From positions 186,001 through 250,000 of the forward strand of contig NHNY01000007.1 of the NCBI GenBank assembly GCA_002786065.1: a stretch of 64,000 bases of DNA, written 5' to 3'. Below, piece after piece: positions 1 through 10,085 of this stretch. How positions within the stretch are numbered: position 1 is the stretch's first letter; the number at the start of each line of letters is the position of its first letter. Source of the DNA: Microcyclospora pomicola (taxonomy: Eukaryota; Ascomycota; Dothideomycetes; Capnodiales). The notes beneath the pieces were generated by a model. It was not told where the DNA came from. It saw only the letters and a list, made by a program, of their open reading frames with translations, and did no database searches. The translations under genes and the position numbers were made by a program.

Positions 1-2102
1 CACTGCTCTGTATCGCAGAAGGGAGTGACGCAGAAATCGTAGACCGCCACGTTCCGCATACTTTGGGATTGAACCACAACGTTTTCCTCCGGTTGCTGGA
101 AAACGACTCAACGCTCGAGATACCTGTCGGCCTAGGCAAGCCAGATATGGTATACGTAGCTCAATTGGTAGGCGAACAAGCTCTCGGGTGTCTGCCTGCT
201 CTTTTACAACCGTTGACTGTGCCGGACGGCAGTGGCTGGCCTGCATTCCAGACTGAGCTCATGGCGCTACAAGCACGTTCGCGAGATGTCCTGTCTCAGT
301 ACCTCCCATCAATTGAAGATTGTGAGCTCGCAGGCCTTGCACTTGCGAGGGACCGTGCTGTGTCCATACCGCAACCACGATCTGGTCAACCTAGGCTGCC
401 ACAGCGCGCTGATACGATAGCTCCAGGCCCTGATGTCTTCGCTTTCCCAGCGCCGTACGTACGGATTCGACGTGGCCAGGAGACCTACGAAATGCTACCC
501 CCGTCGCTCGATTTCTGGGAACCTCTCAATCTTGGGCCTCCCAATGGCCACAAAAATGTGCAAGCTTTTGGTGTGGTACCAGCTAATATGGGCCTGCGAC
601 ACAGGCTTCGCGAATTGATCGACGATCTCGGTTCTGCTTATGAGAGCTGCAAGTTGGGCTCGCATCAACGAGGATCCTTCGCTGCGAGTGATGGTGTGTC
701 TTCCAAGACTGAGGATAACTTGGCTCTCATCGAGATTGGCGACGATCACTCGGTTGATGCTTTGCTTAAAGCTTACCGTTCAACGTGCGTGTCTCTGGGA
801 TCTCTTCTTAGCAGGGTCGGCCTTTCAGAGATTGGCCCTACCATAGTCATCTACATGGTCAATCCTTTCAAGGATGCAGCGGCTTCGCAGGCCTTGTGTG
901 CTTGCTTTTGGCTACTTTACAAAGTCTATTGCGCTCAGGTGCACAAGACTGGCCGTGGTCAACCATTCTGCGACATAGTGCTGCAAATGTTACCTGTAGC
1001 TCTTGTCGCCAGACCCAATGAGCTTACCATTTTGAGCCGCGTCGACATGACCACGCTGGCGAAAGAGGTCTACGATCGATGCCCACCTTCAACAAACGAG
1101 CAGAGACATTGGCGCGCTCCAGCACGTAGAACACTATGTGCCCCCTTTGTCGAACTCGCACCAGTCCTGCCCAGAAAAGTACAATTCCAGCTGACCTCGG
1201 ATCCGCCTTCTGACTTGTTGCACGAAGGCTCCATACTTCACTTGGCATATGCTATGAGCGAGGACTGTCAATGGATGACCGTCCACTGGATCAACGGGAC
1301 TGGTTCTTATCAGCGCTCCGCCGCTTTTCCACTCGGTGGCAGAACTCTGGCGGAACTTATCGAGGAAGTGTGGGATCACACGAAAGAAGCCATGCTGGTA
1401 CGAGCCGTCATGTGGCGTGTCTTCATCCTTTCCAGCGTTCCCGATCAGGACGACTCGACCCAACGGTGCTGGCGCAAGGTCGTAGCTGAACAGCCGCGCA
1501 AACAAATCCTTAGCGTCACTTTCCTCATGTCTCAAACGAAATTACCCATCTGCTTGACGCCACCGGACGTCCTCGACGATGCATCCAACATGCTCTCTGC
1601 CGGCTTTCCGACTCCCGCAACAACACCCTCCGCCAACGCACTGACGGCCTCCCCAGACACGAACCCGCATGCTAACGCTCCTCCGACGCCTGCTCCCAGC
1701 GAGTCCGTCATCCCTGCAGAGACCGACCCTGATGCGCAGCTCATCGACGTCGTGGACGAAACGTGGGGCATGCTTTTCGCGCCGCCCTACAACAGCCCGC
1801 CCTCCTTGGCAAGTGGAGCGCTATTCAAACGCGGGCAGAACAGCGGCCAAGCAGGGACACCCCTCCCCAGCTTCGGCGCGAGCGTGCTGTGGACCATCCA
1901 CGTGCGCCCGACCGGACAGGTCGACGAGGGCTCCGCCAAGCACGCCGAGTTGACGCTCAAGGATGTCCTGCGCATGTATCGTGGGCTGACGGTGCTGACC
2001 AAAGCCAAGGGGCTGGTCGTGCAGGAGAACGACACGGCAGCACCGATACATCTCATTGCTGCGGTGAGAGCCGCCAAGGCGCTGAACGGGTTAGTGAGCT
2101 AA
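1..2102 (+). CDS. Mediator subunit 13 (MED13/Ssn2), C-terminal part; 5' end outside the window
   Basis: The frame is open from nucleotide 3 to the stop at 2100-2102, so about 699 residues are visible and the true start lies upstream. The protein reads as the C-terminal half of Mediator MED13 (Srb9/Ssn2), a large subunit of the CDK8 kinase module that binds core Mediator and mostly represses RNA polymerase II transcription. Evidence is the overall family pattern: a segment ending GLVVQENDTAAPIHLIAAVR, a late QTKLPICLTPPDVLDD block and a WGMLFAPP block, separated by a Pro/Ala/Thr-rich linker around 1600-1720. No intron is needed within the visible part. It is convergent with the NMNAT gene downstream. 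Family assignment is by recognition only. Confidence 0.8.
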   Translation, partial: LLCIAEGSDAEIVDRHVPHTLGLNHNVFLRLLENDSTLEIPVGLGKPDMVYVAQLVGEQALGCLPALLQPLTVPDGSGWPAFQTELMALQARSRDVLSQYLPSIEDCELAGLALARDRAVSIPQPRSGQPRLPQRADTIAPGPDVFAFPAPYVRIRRGQETYEMLPPSLDFWEPLNLGPPNGHKNVQAFGVVPANMGLRHRLRELIDDLGSAYESCKLGSHQRGSFAASDGVSSKTEDNLALIEIGDDHSVDALLKAYRSTCVSLGSLLSRVGLSEIGPTIVIYMVNPFKDAAASQALCACFWLLYKVYCAQVHKTGRGQPFCDIVLQMLPVALVARPNELTILSRVDMTTLAKEVYDRCPPSTNEQRHWRAPARRTLCAPFVELAPVLPRKVQFQLTSDPPSDLLHEGSILHLAYAMSEDCQWMTVHWINGTGSYQRSAAFPLGGRTLAELIEEVWDHTKEAMLVRAVMWRVFILSSVPDQDDSTQRCWRKVVAEQPRKQILSVTFLMSQTKLPICLTPPDVLDDASNMLSAGFPTPATTPSANALTASPDTNPHANAPPTPAPSESVIPAETDPDAQLIDVVDETWGMLFAPPYNSPPSLASGALFKRGQNSGQAGTPLPSFGASVLWTIHVRPTGQVDEGSAKHAELTLKDVLRMYRGLTVLTKAKGLVVQENDTAAPIHLIAAVRAAKALNGLVS

Positions 2103-2669
2103 TTGGTGACCTTGTCGTTACATTTCGATCTCGTTATTGCTAGATGACGAACTATTGTTCATCTACATGAAGTCTACGAAAGCAATGGACAGCGCTGTTT
2201 CGCATAGATACACGTACAACCATATCTTGATGGAAAGGTTGCCCAGTGTCTTTTTAATTGTCTGTGTGTATGTCCTCACTCGCTGCCGTCATCGTCATCA
2301 TCATCACCATTTGTAGAACCTGCGCGGTCTGTGCTTAGGTATATCTCGACATCTCCATTCCAGCTCAATCGATGCTCCCTTTCGGTATTGATATTGCAAA
2401 AGTCCTCCCCAAAGCCACTCGCTCTGCAAAACGCCGTTGTAACGCCAACCCCGCAAACGCTTTCTAATTTGAAAACTCCCTTGGCCTCCTTGACTCATGT
2501 CATCCAACGCAGGCCGTATCATCGTCGACGTACGGCTGAGGAATAATACACGTGTGGCGAAACCTCCTTCCCATTCGCGACGAAGTAAAAACGCGACTTT
2601 CACGTATTTCATTGATTGAATGTCCTCGGCGAAGACGAATTTAGCCTGCAGCGGAATTCCTACGACTGC
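2103..2669. other. Intergenic, convergent 3' ends
   Basis: This stretch lies between the ends of MED13 and the NMNAT gene and holds their 3' untranslated regions. A short CAT/CATC trinucleotide run sits near 2287-2310. I see no supported gene. Confidence 0.6.
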
Positions 2670-3536
2670 TCAGCTTCGCACCTCGCGGCCTTTGCCTTTA
2701 TCGCTGTGCACGCTCGCCGCACCGTCCTCATCGTACAGATTGTTCTCCTCGATGTACTGCACGACGGGCTCCGGGACGAGGTAGCGGATGGACATGTCGC
2801 GTCGACGGAACAGCCGAATCTTAGTCGAGGAGATGTCGTTTTGCACGAGTTGCTGGATGACCCAGATGTTGTCACGCCATTGCTGCAGCGTCGAGAGGGC
2901 TTCGTCAACATCTGTGCCGGTTCGCTGTGGAGGTGGGAATATGTTAGCTCGGGGACTTGGGGTGAGTCATGAGAGATCAGGGGGTAGTCATACCTCAACA
3001 ATGAATGCGCCAAAGTTCTTCAAGATGTAATCGATATCCTCCTGCGACCAGATACCGGGCGTGCTCATGGTCTGGATGAGATCTGCTCCAGCCAGTAAAG
3101 CAATCCGCGCTTGCTTCTTTCCTGAAGGCGTTTCGACTCCACCCATCACCACGTTGATCTCGTGGTGGAAATGGTCCAGTACTTTGGCAGTCTCGAGATA
3201 CTCGGCATGCAGTGCCTCCCATGGGTCTACGCTGATCCAGCTGCTTTGTTGCACCGCCAGGTTACACATGTTCACACGGTGTTCGGCCTTGACCAGACCA
3301 GTCTTTTTGTAGGCATCACCGACACAGGACAAGTATGCGCCCACGACTTCGAACTCTGTGTTGAAGCGTGCGTAGTCGGCGGCCATCTCAAACATGCGTA
3401 GGTGGAGGAATGTGATCGGCGAGAAAGAACCACAAGCGATGAGGACGAGAGGGGTTCGATCGGGGGAGGTGATGCGCCGGCGCAGTCGCGAGGAGGGGAA
3501 CTCGTAGGTGTCGAGGGACATGTCTGTATCGGCCAT
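2670..3536 (-). CDS. Nicotinamide mononucleotide adenylyltransferase (NMNAT, Nma1/Nma2 type)
   Basis: Joins NMN (or nicotinate mononucleotide) to ATP-derived AMP, the last common step of NAD synthesis. Two exons, 3536-2994 and 2924-2670, with an intron at 2925-2993 (gtatga...cacag, phase 0), give 265 aa. The nucleotidyltransferase motif is GSFSPITFLHLRMFE near residue 35, where eukaryotic NMNATs have GSFNPIT..HLR. The late ISSTKIR signature, which contacts the ATP phosphates, follows the splice junction (NDISSTKIRLFRRRDMS). The start was chosen at MADTDMSLDTYEFP because it lies a suitable distance before the catalytic motif; the open frame extends to 3683, but that part looks like leader. It is divergent from the glyoxalase gene, with about 740 bp between them. 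Confidence 0.92.
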
Positions 3537-4275
3537 GGTGGGCAGTGGAGGCGGCGAGACGTGTTGATTGAGCGGATACAGTTGGCGCAATACAACAGGT
3601 CCGTTCGAGGATGAGTCGGTCGTGTAAGAATATCGGAGTCGTCGCGACGACAGCCAGGCTGCAGTGGGGCCGGCGGATCTCAATGACGGTGGCAGCCGAC
3701 ACTGCCGGGTGATTCGGGACAGCAGGATGAAGATGGTACGCTGTGCTGAGTGGTCTTGTATGCACTGATGTCAGAAGAAGATGTGAGAAAAAGGTCAGCT
3801 GGAGTCTAAGAACATGTAAAAGTGACTGTCGGCTCATGAATCCCCCAAATCAGGTATCGGTTCGTACAGCAAAACGTGAAGTCCCGGCCGATTGCGGTAC
3901 GTGGTAGAACTACTGCGACAGGTGGGGCACGCGTTCACGTGCTTCTGCCTGACATTGATGGCATCAATCTCACCTCGCTTGCTTGGCCGAGTCCTGCTGG
4001 GTATATTTCTTGATAAGATCTGGCATCTGTCAACACCCTTTAGAGGTTTCCCGATCACATCCCATGGTTTCTGCCTTTCTGTGTCCGCCCTTCTCTTATG
4101 TCCATGTCTCCAAGCGATGCACTTGTTAGGGACCCTGAGGCGGATGCGGGCCCGGCGGGGTGACGGAGCCGACGTCATGTAACAGCAAACATCATCAGAA
4201 TGATGGAGATATTATATAATTCAGTATGGAAAGACCACAACCCATCCGACTCAATCATTCTCCCTCGATACACCA
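3537..4275. other. Intergenic, divergent promoter region
   Basis: This is the shared upstream region of the NMNAT gene (minus) and the glyoxalase I gene (plus). Apart from the TATA-like block listed separately, I see nothing distinctive. Short open frames on both strands look like chance. Confidence 0.55.
4211..4220 (+). promoter_or_regulatory. TATA-like element before glyoxalase I
   Basis: The sequence attatataat lies about 56 bp before the ATG at 4276, in an otherwise mixed-composition region. The position suits a core promoter with a short leader. This is inference from position and composition only. Confidence 0.3.
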
Positions 4276-5352
4276 ATGCTCCGAGCAGCTCAGAGAACAG
4301 CCTTAACATCCCAACATCTCCGCCGAACATTCGCCACAGCCGCCAAGATGACCGACCCAAGCAAATACAAGTTGAATCACACGATGATACGTGTAAAAGA
4401 CCCCAAGGAGTCCGTCAAATTTTACGAGTTCTTGGGCATGAAGCTTATTGACAAATTGGAGAACCCTGATGCCAAGTTCGATCTCTACTTCCTTGCTTAT
4501 GGTGAGATCGTGGTCAAACTATGTCGTCCTGAATCTTGCTAAATCTCGACTGCAGATTCTCCCAAAGCAGTTTCTCATGGAGCTGCTCGGTCTGATCGCG
4601 AAGGCATTGTCGAGTTGACACACAACTATGGCACCGAGAACGACCCCAACTACAAACCGCACAATGGTAACGACGAACCGCAAGGATTTGGTCATCTGTG
4701 CATCAGTGTAGATAACATCCAAGCTGCCTGCAAACGATTCTCGGATGCTGGCTACCAGTTCAAGAAGCGATTGGAGGATGGCCGCATGCACAACATCGCT
4801 TTCCTCTACGACCCAAATGGCTACTGGGTAGAAATCATTGGTCATAAGGCTGTGACAGAAACCGAATCAATCACCACGACCGACCCATCGACATACAGAA
4901 TGAACCACACCATGCTGAGAGTCAAAGACATAGATGCCAGTCTGAAATTCTATCAAGATATCATGGGCATGAAGCTGGAGCGTACTTCCGAGAACAAAGA
5001 CGCTGGATTCAATCTCTACTTCCTCAGCTATGGCGTATCTTCTGGAGACAGCTCAGTAAATGGCACGAATCCCGGCGCACTTCGCGAGGGCTATCTGGAG
5101 TTGACTTGGAACTATGGCACAGAGAAGAAAGAGGGCCAAGTCTACCACAACGGTAACAAGGAGCCACAAGGATTTGGGCATATCTGCATCTCCGTCGACA
5201 ATCTTGAGGCAGCCTGCCAGCGATTTGAAGAGAAGGGAGTACATTTCCAGAAGAAATTGACCGATGGCAGAATGAAGAACATTGCCTTCATTCATGATTG
5301 CGACTCGTACTGGATAGAAGTGATCCAGAACGAGAAGTACAAGTCAGGATAA
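4276..5352 (+). CDS. Glyoxalase I (lactoylglutathione lyase), duplicated-domain form
   Basis: Converts the hemithioacetal of methylglyoxal and glutathione to S-lactoylglutathione, the first step of methylglyoxal detoxification. Exons 4276-4501 and 4556-5352, with an intron at 4502-4555, give 340 aa. Two tandem VOC/glyoxalase domains are visible, as in yeast Glo1. Each half keeps a full His/Glu/His/Glu metal set: LNHTMIRVKD, GIVELTHNYG, GFGHLCISVD and GYWVEIIG in the first; MNHTMLRVKD, GYLELTWNYG, GFGHICISVD and SYWIEVIQ in the second. Both active sites therefore look intact. The first 24 residues (Arg/Ala/Thr rich, ending RRTFATAAK) resemble a mitochondrial targeting peptide. A second ATG at MTDPSKYK would give the cytosolic length, so two products from one gene are possible. 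Confidence 0.93.
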
Positions 5353-6555
5353 GAGAGTGGTAGGCAAGGGGAGATCGAAGTCACATGTAGAACGAACCAT
5401 CTCTCAATTGCACGAAGTGAGGTTCTATCCTTTGCCCCGAGTCGTAAGCCATTAAGTGACAGCTTCCACTATGACCAATACCTACGCACGCCTCAACGAC
5501 CGAACATGACAGCCTGATCTAGTGACTCCAATCAACGGGTTGACCTTGGTATCAACTCCACAGAACAGCTTTTAAAGAGTAATCCTGCTTCCAACACACA
5601 GCTGCGCTACCAAGTCGGTATCGTGGCTGCAACCAGACATATCGCACTTAGTTTGCTGCCAGCAATGTTACATATGATGCTATTCCAAGACGATTGCGGG
5701 AATGCTGTATCAGGGTTTGCATTCGCAGCAGTGCAGTAAGGTAGCCATCAATTGCCAATAATGTCCGCCTTTCGTCCGGAGGTATACATGTACATGTCAG
5801 ATCTCGACCGCTAAGGTATCTTTGCTGCACAATCGACATTTAGCCTTTTACATTGCGGGGAAAGCGATACCCGGACCGTTGTGGACATTGACGTAACAGG
5901 GGATTGCTAGTTTGAACCTCACTGACATCTCGATGTTCAAGATGTGATTCTTTTCGAGTCATCGCAACCTCCGCGTCGCGAACAACACACGTTGAATAGT
6001 AGGGTAGGGTGAGCACCTAGTCGAGATATTGGTTCCAAATAGGGGGACAATAATGCTGCTGCTTTGTTTCCGTGCAAACTACAAGCTCAGCAGGACATGG
6101 TGCCAGACACATGAATATTCCCGCTTCAACTTCCTCTCAATGGTTTGCGGTCTCCGCCTCGCAGATCGCGGCTCATCTGGAGATCTCGATGCTACCCCAA
6201 AACAGTATACAATGGAACATTGTACCATCGTTTAAACTATGACGTGTGCGCGCTATTATACCATCAATATCTCCAGCATGGTTCTCTATCGAGTCTCAAG
6301 GTTGAAATCTCCTGTGGAAGTCCTGTTGCGATCCCGCTGCCGAACAAAGCTTTGTGCCCCTTGCTACACAGGCGAAAAGACCTTGACAAGGTCTTGAGAT
6401 TTGCCGAGAGCTGTACGTTTATGCTTACCGCCCTTCATCTACTTGGTGTTTGTAAGATAGCAATACACGATTGGATGTTCTACGACTAATGTATTGCAGT
6501 GAGCACGTCGCATTGGCAACAAGCGCATAGGAAAGGCGGGAGCAATAGCATAAGA
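5353..6555. other. Intergenic, 1.2 kb
   Basis: This lies between glyoxalase I and the GH31 gene, both on the plus strand. It holds the 3' end of the first and the promoter of the second. Short frames at 5648-5839 and 6029-6489 lack any recognisable protein feature. I see no repeat or RNA gene. Confidence 0.5.
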
Positions 6556-9500
6556 ATGCGTGTACTCTTCGCTGTTATGGCGGCGCTGCCAGCCCTGATT
6601 GCTGGTATGTGGATCCATCCTCTGCAGTGACGTCGACCTCAATCCAAGCTGAGAGCAATGACAGCACAAGAGCCGCAATATCCTCCAGCATTTCCGCCCA
6701 CACCAATCTTGCCCAGTCCTATCGACTATGCCCCGAGTGTCACTCCCAATGTACTGGACAGCACGGCTCCCAACGCCCAGAACGTCTGCTCTGGATACAG
6801 AGCTTCTGGTGTCCAAGAAAGCGAACAAGGTATGATAGCAGACCTGTCTCTGGCTGGTGAGGCTTGTAATGTCTACGGAAATGATATTGAAAGCCTCACA
6901 CTCAAAGTCGAGTATCAAAGCAAAGAAAGACTGTCCGTGAAGATATTCCCCAAGTACTTACACCCAGCGAACGAGAGCTTGTACATCTTGAGCGACCAAT
7001 TCACTGGCTTGCCTATTCCAGAGCCAGGTGCGAGCAAAGTTACCAGCGATCTCGAATTCATCTGGTCTAACAACCCGAGCTTTCAGTTCAAAATCGTCCG
7101 CAAGGCTTCTGGTGAAGCCATATTCGACACGTACGGCAACGTGATTGTCTTTGAAGACCAGTTTCTGGAGCTCAAAACGTCCATGGTGCCGAACTACAAT
7201 GTGTATGGGCTGGCTGAAAACTTTCATCCCTTTCGTCTCGGAGACAACTATACGCAGACTTTTTGGAACGCATACAACTTGGACAACGACCAACTACCAG
7301 ACGTCAATGGCCACAGTACTCATCCTATGTATATGGAGACTCGCTATCACAACGGCGCAGATTCGACCTCCCATGGCGTATATGGACGCAATGCTCATGG
7401 ATCAGATTGGCTGCTCCGACCAGACGCCATCACTTACCGCACAATCGGTGGCAGTTTTGACTTCTATTTCCTCAGTGGTTCGACGCCCAACCAGGTGATC
7501 TCTCAATATCATACCGGCATCATCGGAACCCCAGGCTACCAGCCGTACTGGGCTCTTGGCTTCCATCAAGTCAGATGGGGATATCTCAATTGGACGAATC
7601 TTCAAGATGTGATTGATGCGTACGCTGCTCAGAATATCCAACTCGAGGGTATCATGAACGATCTTGACTATCTTCTGCTGAACCGTATTTTTACGAACAG
7701 TCCCCACTATCCAGCTGACGAAGGTAAAGAGTTCCTTGACAGATTGCATGCCAATGGTCAATACTATATGCCAATCCTCGACCCCAATGTCTATGTTCCA
7801 TCGCCTGGCAACAGCAGCGACGTATATCCTACTTATGACAGAGGTGCGGAACTTGAGGCATATATTCGCAATGGGAACGATAGCTATTACTACGGTGTCG
7901 AATGGCCGGGTTTCTCAGTATGGCCCGACTTCATTGTACCTCAAGGACAGCACTTTTGGACAGAGCAGATCAAAGCGTTCCACGAGGTCTTGTCCTTTGA
8001 CGGCTTCTGGCTCGACGTGAGCGATGCGGTCTCTTTCTGCACCGGTAGCTGTGGCCGGGGCATCCTCGAGGAAAACCCGATACACGTTCCGTTTGCCCTC
8101 CCTGGAGACGCAAATACCAGCGTCGCTGTTGATTATCGGTACCCCGAAATGTTTAACGTCACGAATGCTACCGAGGCAGCGTCCGCTGTGGCTCTTCAGA
8201 TCTCTCAAGCATTGGCCTACCCCACGCCAACCGCGACTCCGACACCTGTTCTTGCTCGAACGATACCCACCCCAGGCGTTCGGAATCTCAATTTCCCGCC
8301 ATATGCAATAAACAATTTTCTACCCGGCCATTCTCTTGTGAAGGAAGTCATTAGTCCAAACGCCACCCACAACGATGGCCCGTACAACTCGACCGAATAC
8401 GAACTGCACAACCTCTACGGACATACCTCAGGAAACGCTACTTACAACGCTCTTGTGGAGACCTACGACAACAAGCGCCCATTTTTCATCTTACGTAGTA
8501 CATTTGCTGGCAGCGGTCAATTTGCTGGTCACTGGGGTGGTGATACCAATTCTGCCTGGGGAGATATGTACTTTGGTATTTCGCAGGCGTTGCAGATGAG
8601 TATCGCCGGTATACCATACTTTGGTGTGGAGACTTGTGGATTCAACGGTAATGCCGATCTCGAGCTTTGCACGCGGTGGATGCAGCTCTCCGCATGGTTC
8701 CCACTCTATCGCAATCACAACAACCGCAACACGATTGCGCAGGAAGCTTACCGCTGGTCCACCACCGCCGAGGCGACACGCCGCATCATGAACATCCGTT
8801 ATTCCCTGCTTCCATACCAGTACACCCTGTTCCACCTTGCCCACACTGCTGGTCAGACAGTATTGCGTGCTTTGCAGTGGGAGTTCCCCAATGATGCATC
8901 TCTTGCAGCTGTGGACAATCAGATGATGCTTGGCCCGGCCGTACTGGTCTTTCCAGTGTTGGAACCGCTTGCAACGACTGTCAAAGGAGTGTTCCCTGGT
9001 GTTGCGCAGGGCACCATTTGGTATGACTGGTACACTCTTGACAAAATTCAGGTGGCTGCTGGTGAGAACAAAACTTTAGATGCCCCTCTCGTACACCAAC
9101 CGATCGCTGTACGTGGAGGGTATATAATCCCTATCCAGAAAGCAGGAAACACTACAAAGACATCTCGTCAAAACCCGTGGACTTTACTCGTAGCATTGGA
9201 TCAGAATGCTAGCGCTGAGGGAACACTGTATCTTGATGACGGCATTAGTCTTGTCCAGAATGCGACGAAGGAGATCGAGGTATTTTTTCCACGTCAGCCA
9301 AATCGAGGAACTCGGCTAACAATATCGCCCTTAGTTCTCGTTCTCGAATAATGTCCTGAAGTCGAGCATTTCCGGGGCATTTGAGGATGGATTGCCTCTT
9401 GCCAATCTTACCATCGCCGGCCTCCAGCGTGAACCCACGTCCGTCACAGTCTACCTTGGTGGCAAGGTTCAAACCGGATCCCCCACTCTATCCTACCAGA

Positions 9501-9709
9501 ACCAGACCCTATGGATCGCTGAGCTAGACGAGGTTACAGCGGCTGGCGTGTGGAGCGCAAGCCTAGAAATCAAGCTCAACTATGGTGACTCGTCTTCATC
9601 ATCTTCCGCTTTTTCCACGTCGCATATGCCAACATCATGGCCTTGGGCACACCACCGCCCGACGTCGGTTGCCGCTTGGCAGGGACAACGAACACACGGA
9701 TGGAATTAG
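6556..9709 (+). CDS. Secreted GH31 alpha-glucosidase
   Basis: Glycoside hydrolase family 31 enzyme, expected to release glucose from the non-reducing end of maltose, malto-oligosaccharides or starch outside the cell. Three exons, 6556-6604, 6665-9279 and 9335-9709, give 1012 aa. The small first exon encodes a signal peptide (MRVLFAVMAALPALIA, then AQEPQYPP); using the acceptor at 6664 puts the cleavage site right at the junction. The nucleophile region is DGFWLDVSDAVSFC, with the likely nucleophile Asp near residue 467. The acid/base region is HWGGDTNSAWGD, with Asp near 643. Many N-glycosylation sites (N-x-S/T) fit secretion. The last intron restores the beta-sandwich segment KSSISGAFEDGLPLANLTIA. 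The C-terminus after LEIKLNYGD is Ser/Thr/Pro-rich, and I see no clear GPI signal. Many fungal relatives have DMSE where this has DVSD. Confidence 0.92.
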
Positions 9710-10085
9710 CTGATGCAATAGCATGGTTGATGTGCTCATGTAATTCAAAATTTGATAAGGTCAGAAAGTGCCACATTAAGCGGCACTGGCAGAATCCGGG
9801 TTAATAATAAATAATACAAACGGTTGCCCTCGAGTAGTGTTCTTACAAGACCAATAAGGAAGGGTGTGAATATGCATATATGGCAGCATTCTTGTATGCA
9901 TACATACCTGACATTCAATTCCATGCTTGAGACGTCTGACGTCGGCGAGCAAAGACAAATGCCGATCGCTCAGGGTCTTTCTGGTGCGGGTCAAAGCGCG
10001 ACAATTTTCTGAAATTAGCTATACCTTCGTGACGATTCTTGGATTTTTCTGTCTCTTCACACCTCATCTTCACACAACACACAAG
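9710..10085. other. Intergenic, promoter of Kap123
   Basis: This stretch of 376 bp holds the GH31 3' end and the Kap123 leader. The region just before the ATG is pyrimidine-rich (tttctgtctcttcacacctc), as is common in fungal leaders. I see no gene. Confidence 0.55.
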
